NCBI RefSeq assembly: GCF_001509405.1
Contig: NZ_CP011502.1
Span: 2,294,001 to 2,358,000 of the forward strand
Direction: 5' to 3'
DNA: 64,000 nt
Origin: Aeromicrobium erythreum
Lineage (GTDB): Bacteria > Actinomycetota > Actinomycetes > Propionibacteriales > Nocardioidaceae
Shown: in pieces, positions 19,764 through 27,724 of the stretch
Layout of the letters: each line of letters opens with the position of its first letter
Numbering within the stretch: the first letter of the stretch is position 1
Translations under genes and position numbers: made by a program
The notes under the pieces: model-generated
What the model was told of the DNA's origin: nothing
Databases searched by the model: none
The model's input: only the letters and a program-made list of their open reading frames with translations

Positions 19764-20101
19764 TGCCTCGCACGTGGCTGGTCCTGGCGCTCGCGGCGAC
19801 GCTCGGCGTCGGCGCGTGCCAGGCGGCGACGTCGGGCGAGATGACGAGCCAGACGTACCGCTCGCTCGACGCGCGCGGCGACGCGCTCACGGCCGACGAC
19901 GTGCGCGAGGCCGGTGGCACGGACGACCCCGACCTAGCGCGCACGTTCGTCGAGGAGGGCGGACGGGCGGAGCCGTCGGGGGCGTCGTGCCTGTACGCAC
20001 GGACGACTTACCGCGAGTCCTACCGCGGGGTGGCGCGCTTCTGCTTCGACGGCGCGACGGTCGTGTCGGTGGAGCGCAACCGCGCCGACCTCGACCGCTG
20101 A
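19763..20101 (+). CDS. putative small lipoprotein
   Basis: Protein of 112 aa with a short signal peptide and a lipobox LGVGAC, so Cys19 is probably lipidated. The mature part is hydrophilic with two further cysteines that could form a disulfide. No family recognised. Its ATG overlaps the DUF4191 stop (TGATG), so it is co-translated with that gene. Confidence 0.65.
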   Translation: MPRTWLVLALAATLGVGACQAATSGEMTSQTYRSLDARGDALTADDVREAGGTDDPDLARTFVEEGGRAEPSGASCLYARTTYRESYRGVARFCFDGATVVSVERNRADLDR

Positions 20102-20107
20102 GCGACG

Positions 20108-20473
20108 TCAGATCCCGAGGCGGGCGACGCGCGACCCGGAGAGGATGTCGTGCAGTCCCCGGTGGTCCTCGTTCTGGATGACGGCGGGGATCACGAGGCA
20201 CAGCAGGGCCGTGCGCAGCGCCGCCCGCGGGAGGCCGATCGGCTGCCCGTCGGGCGAGACGACCTGCAGGCTCAGCACGCGCTTGCCGATGGAGTAGCCG
20301 AGCACGCCGGTCAGGAGCGTGACCTCGACGAAGAAGACCCCGAGGGTGACGAAGGAGCTGACGGCCCCCTCCCCCGCCAGCGGCGTCCGGGTGACCGCGA
20401 CGACGCTGAGCATCGCCACCGCCCAGTCGATGAAGAGGGCCAGCAGGCGGCGACCGAGCGAGACGTCGTACAC
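20108..20473 (-). CDS. RDD family membrane protein
   Basis: Protein of 121 aa with the RDD pattern: an N-terminal RRLLALFIDW, a central segment GYSIGKRVLSLQVV, and a C-terminal LVIPAVIQNEDHRGLHDI. Two to three transmembrane segments. RDD proteins next to glnA1 are conserved in actinobacteria; function unknown. GTG start six bases after TAGGCT (20480-20485). Confidence 0.85.
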   Translation of the reverse strand: MYDVSLGRRLLALFIDWAVAMLSVVAVTRTPLAGEGAVSSFVTLGVFFVEVTLLTGVLGYSIGKRVLSLQVVSPDGQPIGLPRAALRTALLCLVIPAVIQNEDHRGLHDILSGSRVARLGI

Positions 20474-20533
20474 GTCGTGAGCCTAGCGGGCGGCACACCG
20501 ACGACACGTGGCGTTCATCCTCGGGCGAGACTT

Positions 20534-20571
20534 GTAACATGCCCGAAACAATGGAGTGACGGTAGGGAAAC
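20534..20571 (+). promoter_or_regulatory. GlnR operator of glnA1
   Basis: Four half-sites with perfect six-base spacing: gtaac (20534-20538), gaaac (20545-20549), gtgac (20556-20560) and gaaac (20567-20571). This is the GTNAC-n6-GAAAC-n6 pattern bound by the actinobacterial nitrogen regulator GlnR. A -10-like TAGCGT lies 10 bases downstream (20582-20587), which places the operator where an activator would sit. It predicts induction of glnA1 under nitrogen limitation. Confidence 0.88.
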
Positions 20572-20663
20572 TGCCTCTGCCTAGCGTCGGTGACGCGGCC
20601 GCCGAGGCGTCCGCTCCCGCCACATCGACGACCAGGCCACCACCGCGTGGCTGAGGAGGCCCC

Positions 20664-22085
20664 ATGTTCGGCAATGCCGACGAGTTCTTCAAGTACGTCA
20701 AGGACGAGGGCGTCGAGTACCTCGACGTCCGTTTCACCGACCTGCCCGGCATCCAGCAGCAGGTGACGCTGCCGGCGTGGACATTCGACGCCGACGCCGC
20801 CGAGAACGGTGTGGCCTTCGACGGCTCGTCGATCCGCGGCTTCCAGAGCATCGACCAGTCCGACATGGTGCTCTACCCCGACTTCGGCACGGCCTACGTC
20901 GACCCCTTCAAGCGTCGCAAGACGATCGCGATGGACTTCTTCGTCCACGACCCGATCACCGGCGAGGCGTACTCGCGCGACCCCCGCAACATCGCGCGCA
21001 AGGCGGAGGCGTACCTCGCCACCACCGGCATCGGCGACACCGCGTTCTTCGCGCCCGAGGCCGAGTTCTACATCTTCGACCGCGTCAACTACGGCACGAG
21101 CGCCAACAAGTCGTTCTACGAGATCACGTCGCTGGAGTCGGCGTGGTCGACCGGTGAGGACATCACCGACAACCGTGGCTACAAGGTCCGCTACAAGGGC
21201 GGCTACTTCCCCGTCGCGCCGACCGACCAGACCGCCGACCTGCGCAATGACATGATGACGAACCTCGCGAACGCGGGCCTCGTCCTCGAGCGCGGTCACC
21301 ACGAGGTCGGCACGGCCGGCCAGGCGGAGATCAACTACAAGTTCGACACGCTGCTCAAGGCGGCGGACGACATCATGAAGTTCAAGTACATCGTCCGGAA
21401 CACGGCCTGGGCCGCGGACAAGACGGTGACCTTCATGCCGAAGCCGATCTTCGGCGACAACGGCTCGGGCATGCACGTGCACCAGTCGGTCTGGAAGGAC
21501 GGCTCGCCGCTGTTCTACGACGAGGCCGGCTACGGCGGACTGTCCGACACCGCGCGCCACTACATCGGCGGCATCCTGAAGCACGCGCCGTCGCTGCTGG
21601 CGTTCACGAACCCGTCCGTGAACTCCTACCACCGTCTGGTGCCGGGCTTCGAGGCCCCGATCGCGCTGGTCTACTCGGCCCGCAACCGTTCGGCCTGCGT
21701 CCGCATCCCGATCACGGGCTCGAACCCGAAGGCCAAGCGCATCGAGTTCCGCTGCCCCGACCCGTCGAGCAACCCCTACCTGGCCTTCTCGGCCCTGCTG
21801 CTCGCCGGCATCGACGGCATCAAGAACAAGATCGAGCCGCCGGCCCCGATCGACAAGAACATCTACGAGCTCCCGCCGGAGGAGTACGCCGAGATCGACA
21901 TGGTCCCGACGTCGCTGAACGCGGTCCTCGACAACCTCGAGGCTGACCACGAGTTCCTCACCCAGGGCGACGTGTTCACCCCCGACCTCATCGAGACGTG
22001 GATCGACTACAAGCGCACCGAGGAGATCCTCCCGGTCCAGCTGCGTCCGCACCCGCACGAGTTCGAGCTGTACTACGACATCTGA
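20664..22085 (+). CDS. glnA: glutamine synthetase type I (GlnA1)
   Basis: Cytoplasmic ammonium-assimilating glutamine synthetase, 473 aa, GSI-beta type. It shows the family patterns [26 protein letters not shown] (ATP site) and [10 protein letters not shown]. The adenylylation tyrosine is Tyr401 in IYELPPEE, the target of GlnE encoded at 53.4-56.4 kb. Start ATG after a gaggagg ribosome site, with a leader of about 70 bases. Controlled by the GlnR operator upstream and followed by a strong terminator. Confidence 0.96.
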   Translation: MFGNADEFFKYVKDEGVEYLDVRFTDLPGIQQQVTLPAWTFDADAAENGVAFDGSSIRGFQSIDQSDMVLYPDFGTAYVDPFKRRKTIAMDFFVHDPITGEAYSRDPRNIARKAEAYLATTGIGDTAFFAPEAEFYIFDRVNYGTSANKSFYEITSLESAWSTGEDITDNRGYKVRYKGGYFPVAPTDQTADLRNDMMTNLANAGLVLERGHHEVGTAGQAEINYKFDTLLKAADDIMKFKYIVRNTAWAADKTVTFMPKPIFGDNGSGMHVHQSVWKDGSPLFYDEAGYGGLSDTARHYIGGILKHAPSLLAFTNPSVNSYHRLVPGFEAPIALVYSARNRSACVRIPITGSNPKAKRIEFRCPDPSSNPYLAFSALLLAGIDGIKNKIEPPAPIDKNIYELPPEEYAEIDMVPTSLNAVLDNLEADHEFLTQGDVFTPDLIETWIDYKRTEEILPVQLRPHPHEFELYYDI

Positions 22086-22098
22086 CCCGTCGGTAACG

Positions 22099-22133
22099 AG
22101 AAGCCCCGCCCCGCATGCCGTGGTGGGGCTTCT
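22099..22133 (+). terminator. rho-independent terminator after glnA1
   Basis: A nine-base stem agaagcccc / ggggcttct encloses a 17-base loop and is followed by tgtt. It starts about 15 bases after the glnA1 stop. It marks the end of the conserved block before the accessory island. Confidence 0.8.
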
Positions 22134-22139
22134 TGTTGC

Positions 22140-22555
22140 AACCCCTGCCAGTTGGACGTCTGTCGTTATCGCTCGTTGACCACCTCTTACAGGAGTCACC
22201 CGCGCTGGCCGTGCGCCAGTGATGGGAGCGGCTTCAGAGGGTCTCCGGCCCTGGTCGATGCCGCTCTCACCGCGTCGCGCACTCGATTGCCGGGCGAGGG
22301 AATGGCACAATTGTCCGACGCGGAGCGCACGGTCTGAATCCGCGTCACAGACGCGTCGATACGCTTTCCCCCTTCCAGCCACATCTATATGTACGGAATG
22401 CCGAAGCGCGTGTATCCCGTTCGCTCGCTCTCAGAGGACGCTGGCAAGCATCGAGAGCTGGACGCCCCGATGCCGCAGGTGACCACTGCGGTGTCATCGG
22501 CGCGTCTCCGCGAACCCCCCGCGAAGCGTCCTACAGACTGGTTAGAGTTCGGTGC
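22140..22555. other. non-coding left margin of the accessory island
   Basis: About 415 bases between the glnA1 terminator and the methyltransferase. Base composition falls here compared with the flanking housekeeping genes. I see no tRNA, no integrase and no clear attachment repeat. A 61-codon frame at 22152 has no ribosome site or family resemblance. The methyltransferase -10 (TAGAGT, 22543-22548) is at the right end. Confidence 0.5.
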
Positions 22556-23704
22556 ATGACGGTTCCTCGGCCTTCTCCGCGCACCGAGATTCGCGTGCTC
22601 GACCTCTTCAGTGGGGCCGGAGGCCTCAGCTCTGGCTTCGGTGCGGAGTCGACTCGCTTCAAGACGCTCAGGGCCATCGAGAATGACACAGCAGCAGCAG
22701 CGACTTATGCCGAGAACCACGACCCCGAGACCGTGTTCGCGGGTGGCATCGAGGACTGGCTGAAATCTGAGGACATACCTGAAGCGGACGTCGTAATCGG
22801 CGGGCCACCTTGTCAAGGCTTCTCCGCCCTCGGCAAGCAGCAGCAGCTCGATGAGCGCAATCAACTGTGGCTGCGTTATGCCGAAACTATCCGCAAGGCC
22901 AGGCCAAAGTACTTTGTGCTCGAGAACGTTCCGCAGTTCCTAGCTTCGGTGCAGTTGGCCCGATTCAAGCGTCAGTGCCAGCCAAGCCAGCCTCTCGGCA
23001 ACTACACGTTCCGGGCGATGGTGCTGAATGCAGCTGACTACGGCGCTGCCCAGGTCCGGAAGCGAGTCATACTCATTGGCCACCACCGCGACTTGCCTTC
23101 CCCAGGTTTCCCGGTGTCGACTCACGCGAAGGCCGAGGACGCAACACACGCAGCGTGGCGCTCACTGGGCGATGTGCTCCACGGACTCCGACCCGCCGTG
23201 ACCGAGATCGACTTGCCCAACCGCACAATTGAGGTTGGCGGCACCTTACTCCCTGGAGCATTCAAGACCAACGAGCTCCACCTGACTCGGCACTACGAAC
23301 AGCTATCGATTGATCGCATCCGTCATATCCCAGCCGACGGAAACAGATTCGACATCCCTGAACGGCTTCTGGCCGATTGCTGGAAGAAACATAAGTCCGG
23401 TAGCGGGGACGTCATGGGGCGGCTGAATTACGCGAAGCCGTCTGTGACGATCCGCACGGAGTTTTTTAAGCCCGAGAAGGGCAGATACCTGCACCCAACC
23501 GAGAACCGCGCCCTGACCCACCACGAGGCCGCCAGAGTCCAGGGGTTTCCCGATGACTACAAGTGGGTTGGGTCGAAGGTCGCGATCGCTCGACAGATCG
23601 GCAACGCGGTCCCGATTCCGCTCGCACGGGCAGTCGGGGCGCACCTGCTCGCGGCCCTCGATGCTCCGTCGCTCCTCCCTGGGTCCGAGATGAACGATGA
23701 CTAA
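22556..23704 (+). CDS. DNA (cytosine-5) methyltransferase
   Basis: C5 cytosine DNA methyltransferase of 382 aa with all main motifs: I, DLFSGAGGL (16-24); IV, GPPCQGFS with catalytic Cys86; VI, ENV (123-125); VIII, QVRKRVILIG; and X, GNAVPIPLA near the C-terminus. The recognition sequence cannot be read from the protein. GC content is lower and codon use more relaxed than in the flanking genes, so it was probably acquired. ATG is seven bases after TAGAGT. It overlaps the following ATPase gene by eight bases. No separate restriction endonuclease is recognisable next to it. Confidence 0.93.
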   Translation: MTVPRPSPRTEIRVLDLFSGAGGLSSGFGAESTRFKTLRAIENDTAAAATYAENHDPETVFAGGIEDWLKSEDIPEADVVIGGPPCQGFSALGKQQQLDERNQLWLRYAETIRKARPKYFVLENVPQFLASVQLARFKRQCQPSQPLGNYTFRAMVLNAADYGAAQVRKRVILIGHHRDLPSPGFPVSTHAKAEDATHAAWRSLGDVLHGLRPAVTEIDLPNRTIEVGGTLLPGAFKTNELHLTRHYEQLSIDRIRHIPADGNRFDIPERLLADCWKKHKSGSGDVMGRLNYAKPSVTIRTEFFKPEKGRYLHPTENRALTHHEAARVQGFPDDYKWVGSKVAIARQIGNAVPIPLARAVGAHLLAALDAPSLLPGSEMNDD

Positions 23705-25379
23705 CTCGAAGGATGGGGCCCAAGGTGCTCCGAAACTCGTCCTAAAGTTCGACCCCCTCACGATCGAGCACTTGGGATCAAATATGTACTCAAGGCTTCC
23801 CAACGCCGTAGCGGAGTTGGTTGCCAATGCCTACGATGCGGACGCGACGGAGATCACGGTCCGCGTGGTCGGCAGCGGCGACGCGCAGTACATCGTGGTC
23901 GAGGACAACGGCCATGGGATGTCGCGCGACGACGTCCGGAACAAGTATCTGCGGATCGGGCGTAATAGGAGAGGCTCGGCCACGACGGCTGCCTCCGAGA
24001 GCGGCAAAAGAACTGTGTCAGGCAAGAAGGGATTGGGGAAGCTCGCGCTTTTTGGGATCGGACACCGGATCGAGGTGTCGACGACTCGTAAAGGACAGAC
24101 GGAACGGACCCTTGTCACGATGGTCTGGGAGGACCTCATCGAGACGGGCGATGGTGATTACCAGCCCGATTCACGCAGCGAGCCAGCAGAACCCGCAGAC
24201 CACGGAACATCCGTCAAGGTCTCGCAACTCAATCGATCCAGCGACATTGCTGCAGCAGATCTCGCGCAGAGCCTTTCGCGCCTGTTTCACTACAGCGATA
24301 GCGAGGTTGTCCTCCGTGTGGTCGGACGTGACGGCTCAGAAATATCGGTTACTCGGGAGCTGAGGGTCTCCACTGTTGCCACCGAGTTCAAATGGGAAGT
24401 ACCGAACGACCTACCCGAAAGCTCAACAGATCTGACAAGAGTCGGGGTCGTCGGCGTCGTGATCGCTGCCGAAAAGCCGTTGCCAACCCAAATGCGAGGT
24501 GTGGCAGTGTACGCGAACGGCCGATTGGTCAACGAGCCCGAGTTCTTCGGCGCCTCGGACTCGAGCTACGCGTACGCGTACCTCACGGGGTACATCGCAG
24601 TCGATGGTCTTGACGCCATCAAGCCGGATGTTGTCGCTACGGATCGACGTGCCGTCAACTGGGACCAGACAGACGCGGCACGGATTCGCTCGGTGCTGAA
24701 GCGGATGGTCGAAGAGATAGCTCAACTTCGTCGGCAGCTTCGAGCGGCCAAGAAGAAGCAGCAGATCGAGACTGAAGCAGGCGTCGACCCAGACGACTGG
24801 GCCGACACCATTGCAGGGCCGGAGAAAGAACCCCTCCGCGAACTCATCAACATCATCGAGTCAGATGACACGGACATGAGTGACGAGGACCGCGGTAAGG
24901 CCGTCAGGAGCCTAAAGGGAATCGCCCCGCCCTACGCGGATCTCATCTGGCGCCATCTTCACCCGAGCATCCAGGTGGCCTGCGAGACCTATTTCAAGGC
25001 GGGCGACTACTACCACGCACTACTGGAGGCTTGCAAGCAGTACGTGGCCGACCTGCGCGCGGCCGCAAGTCTCCCTGATGAAGCCGAGGCATCATTGTTC
25101 GGGAAGGCGCTTGGCGAAGGGACGGGTCCGCGCCTTAACTTCACATCCCAGTTTCGCGCTGGTTCACCGTCCATCTCCGGCGACTCTGCGAAGAACCTGG
25201 AAAACGGGCAGCGGGAGCTGTCGAAGGCGATCTGGTCGGCCTTCCGCAATCCGCTGTCGCACGAGACGCTGGAGACCATCAAGTCACTCGGTGTGATCAG
25301 TCATCACGACTGTCTGGACGCACTCAGTCTCATGTCTCACCTCCGTCGCCGCCTCGACGACGCGGTTCTCATGCCATGA
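23697..25379 (+). CDS. GHKL (MORC/MutL-like) ATPase with C-terminal HEPN-type domain
   Basis: Protein of 560 aa. The N-terminal GHKL ATPase has the N-box ELVANAYDAD (from Glu40), G1-box EDNGHGM (69-75) and G2-box GKKGLGKLA (109-117). An S5-like domain follows to about residue 350, then a helical acidic linker. The last 100 residues resemble the Hypoth_Ymh/TIGR02391 family, with RNPLSH at 517-522 matching the HEPN R-x4-H ribonuclease motif. GHKL ATPases of the MORC/MutL type are known from restriction-modification loci. Overlap with the methyltransferase implies a joint function, plausibly a methylation-guarded abortive-infection module (inference). Composition is unlike the host. Confidence 0.85.
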   Translation: MTNSKDGAQGAPKLVLKFDPLTIEHLGSNMYSRLPNAVAELVANAYDADATEITVRVVGSGDAQYIVVEDNGHGMSRDDVRNKYLRIGRNRRGSATTAASESGKRTVSGKKGLGKLALFGIGHRIEVSTTRKGQTERTLVTMVWEDLIETGDGDYQPDSRSEPAEPADHGTSVKVSQLNRSSDIAAADLAQSLSRLFHYSDSEVVLRVVGRDGSEISVTRELRVSTVATEFKWEVPNDLPESSTDLTRVGVVGVVIAAEKPLPTQMRGVAVYANGRLVNEPEFFGASDSSYAYAYLTGYIAVDGLDAIKPDVVATDRRAVNWDQTDAARIRSVLKRMVEEIAQLRRQLRAAKKKQQIETEAGVDPDDWADTIAGPEKEPLRELINIIESDDTDMSDEDRGKAVRSLKGIAPPYADLIWRHLHPSIQVACETYFKAGDYYHALLEACKQYVADLRAAASLPDEAEASLFGKALGEGTGPRLNFTSQFRAGSPSISGDSAKNLENGQRELSKAIWSAFRNPLSHETLETIKSLGVISHHDCLDALSLMSHLRRRLDDAVLMP

Positions 25380-25552
25380 AAGTGCGGCCGACTCCGACGG
25401 CGAGTAGAAACTCAACGCACGTCACGTGACCGTCCTCCAACCCGACGCTGCAACGGGATGACCCTGCGGCCTGATGTGCGAACAGCACCCCCAGGTCGCT
25501 CCGACACGGCTCTTCGGCCCGCCAGCGCTTGATGATGGCTAGGCTCGCTCCC
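25380..25552. other. intergenic gap between the two island modules
   Basis: About 170 bases with intermediate GC. It holds the TAGGCT -10 (25540-25545) of the MazG-like gene. GC content rises from here on, so the gap may be the junction between two independently acquired modules. No gene seen. Confidence 0.45.
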
Positions 25553-25879
25553 ATGTCAAGCGACGAGGTGCTCCGCTCCCTGCGAGAGTTCGTCGCCGAG
25601 CGCGACTGGGCGCAGTTCCACACACCAGCGAGCTTGGCGCGAAGCATCGTCATCGAGTCGGCCGAGCTGCTCGAGCATTTTCAGTGGGACGAGGAGCATG
25701 ACCGCCAGGCGGTGCTCGACGAGCTCGCGGACGTGGCCACCTACGCCTTGCTCCTCGCCGACGCTCTCGAGGCGGATCTCGACGAGGTGGTCCTGGCGAA
25801 GCTCGAGCGGACGAAGGCGAAGTACCCGGTCGAGAAGGCGCGCGGACGGAGCACGAAGTATGACCAGCTCCAAGATTAG
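25553..25879 (+). CDS. MazG-like nucleotide pyrophosphohydrolase
   Basis: All-helical protein of 108 aa. The MazG/iMazG metal-binding pattern is visible as ExxE at Glu35/Glu38 and ExxD at Glu57/Asp60, within IESAELLEHFQW and LDELADVATYALLLADAL. Such enzymes hydrolyse NTPs or dNTPs to monophosphates. The ATG follows TAGGCT by seven bases (leaderless). It overlaps the next gene by 20 bases, so the two are coupled. Host-like GC. Confidence 0.87.
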   Translation: MSSDEVLRSLREFVAERDWAQFHTPASLARSIVIESAELLEHFQWDEEHDRQAVLDELADVATYALLLADALEADLDEVVLAKLERTKAKYPVEKARGRSTKYDQLQD

Positions 25880-27587
25880 GAAAGCGTCGTTCGATGCGTC
25901 CTGTGTCCACGACTGGATGCGCGAGGACGAGCGCTACGACAACTGGCCCGTCGTCTACGCGATCACCGGGTCCAGGCACGTGTATGTGGGCGAGTCGGTC
26001 AACGCAGCGACCAGGATGTTCCAGCACCTCAGGTCGCCGAAGGCGAGGCTGCTCGACAAGTTCCGCGTCGTGCTCGACGACACGTTCAACAAGTCGGTCT
26101 GCCTCGACCTCGAGACGTACCTGATCCGCGCACTCAACGCTGACCAGACCTTCACCGTGCTCAACAAGCAGTCGAGCGCCAGGAACAGCAACTACTACGA
26201 CCGGTCCCACTACCGCGAGAAGTTCGCGGCCATCTTCGAGTCGCTCCGTGCCGAGGGGCTCTTCAGGAACGACCTGGAGGAGATCGAGAACAGCAATCTC
26301 TTCAAGCTGTCGCCGTTCGTGTCACTGACGCCGACCCAGGCCTCGGCGGTCGAGGCGATCGTCGCGATCATCCGGGAGGCAGCAGGTGGTCGGTCAGAGC
26401 CAGCGGTCGTCCAGGGAGATCCCGGAACGGGCAAGACGATCGTCGGCATCTTCCTCGCCAAGCTCCTGGCCGACCTGCGTCAGCCTCGGGACGCACACCT
26501 CGACGCAGACACCTTCGTCGAGGACGAGGTGGGAGGCGACGTAACGCTCGGCGACCTGAGCATCGGCTTCGTCGTGCCGCAGCAGTCGCTGCGCGAGACG
26601 ATCCGCAGCGTGTTCAAAGCGACGCCAGCACTAAGCGACCTGCCTGTGCTCACTCCCTTCGACGTTGCCGAGTCTGACGACGACTTCGACGTGCTTATCG
26701 TCGACGAGGCCCACCGTCTTCAGCAGTTCTCCGGCAGCCTGCAGATGCTGAGCAGCCGCTACCGCGAGATCAACCGTCGCCTGTTCCCGGGCGACGAGGA
26801 GGGTATTGAGCACACCCAGCTCGACTGGATCAAGGCTCGGAGCCGTGTCCCTGTGCTGCTGCTCGACGACAAGCAGACGGTGAGGCCGATGTCGGACCTG
26901 CCGGTCGCTACGGTGACGGCGCTGATCGAGACGGCCAAGCACGACGACCGGCACGTGCGCCTCTGGACCCAGATGCGGACCCTCGCTGGAGATGCCTACA
27001 TCGACTACGTCGCTGACGTGCTGCGAGGCTCAGCCGTGCAGCGGATCGAGTTCCCCGACTACGACCTCCGCCTCTACGACGACCTCCGCGAGATGCGTGA
27101 GGACATCATGGCGCGCGACGTCGACCACGGACTCTCTCGCGTGCTGGCTGGTTTCGCCTGGCCCTGGGTCAGCAAGAAGGACAAGCAGAGGCCCGACATC
27201 GAGATCGACGGCCTGCAGCTGTTCTGGAACCGCACCGACAAGGACTGGATCAACTCACGCACTGCCCTGGAGGAAGTCGGGTGCATCCACACGAGCCAGG
27301 GCTACGACCTCAACTACGCCGGGGTGATCATCGGCCACGAGCTGCGCTGGAACGTCGCCACCGATGGCCCGGAGTTCGTCAGGTCCAACTACCACGACCG
27401 CAACGGACGAGCGAACAACACGACGCTGGGCCAGACCTACACCGACGACGACCTCCTCGAGTACGTCATCAACATCTACCGGGTCCTGCTCACCCGAGGC
27501 ATCCGAGGCACCTACGTCTACGTGTGCGACCCCGCTCTGCGTGAGCGACTCCGCACCTACTTCCCTCCGCCACCGCATCGCCCCTGA
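25860..27587 (+). CDS. GIY-YIG nuclease fused to Schlafen-group-3 (DUF2075) helicase
   Basis: Protein of 575 aa. The N-terminal GIY-YIG nuclease (about 30-105) shows VVY (31-33), YVG (42-44), Arg52, Glu85 and Asn103, the expected catalytic set. A SF1-like helicase of the DUF2075/SLFN-g3 family follows, with Walker A GDPGTGKT (186-193), Walker B VDEAHR (281-286), LLLDDKQTV, and a C-terminal SQGYDLNYAGVIIG and LLTRGIRGTYVYV. DUF2075 helicases with a neighbouring MazG-like gene recur in bacteria and are suspected defence genes; that role is inference. The start overlaps the MazG-like gene. Confidence 0.88.
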   Translation: MTSSKIRKASFDASCVHDWMREDERYDNWPVVYAITGSRHVYVGESVNAATRMFQHLRSPKARLLDKFRVVLDDTFNKSVCLDLETYLIRALNADQTFTVLNKQSSARNSNYYDRSHYREKFAAIFESLRAEGLFRNDLEEIENSNLFKLSPFVSLTPTQASAVEAIVAIIREAAGGRSEPAVVQGDPGTGKTIVGIFLAKLLADLRQPRDAHLDADTFVEDEVGGDVTLGDLSIGFVVPQQSLRETIRSVFKATPALSDLPVLTPFDVAESDDDFDVLIVDEAHRLQQFSGSLQMLSSRYREINRRLFPGDEEGIEHTQLDWIKARSRVPVLLLDDKQTVRPMSDLPVATVTALIETAKHDDRHVRLWTQMRTLAGDAYIDYVADVLRGSAVQRIEFPDYDLRLYDDLREMREDIMARDVDHGLSRVLAGFAWPWVSKKDKQRPDIEIDGLQLFWNRTDKDWINSRTALEEVGCIHTSQGYDLNYAGVIIGHELRWNVATDGPEFVRSNYHDRNGRANNTTLGQTYTDDDLLEYVINIYRVLLTRGIRGTYVYVCDPALRERLRTYFPPPPHRP

Positions 27588-27724
27588 GCGACGGGTCTGT
27601 CGCTCCGTCACCGACCTGCAACCCGCCGACCCTGGACGACTGTCCGAGGGCTGTGGTGGGGTGGGACGGTCGGTCTCAGTGCCACGTTCACGTGGCCGCC
27701 GGCAGTTCCTAGGGGGGACAGCAC

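Noticed and set aside
22140-22555. tRNA or attachment site at the left island boundary
   Set aside because: No cloverleaf, no T-loop consensus and no matching direct repeat on the right side; no integrase nearby.
22385-22864. 159-codon minus-strand frame over the methyltransferase start
   Set aside because: Antisense to the conserved motif I region, no ribosome site, and cysteine-rich low-complexity text typical of shadow frames.
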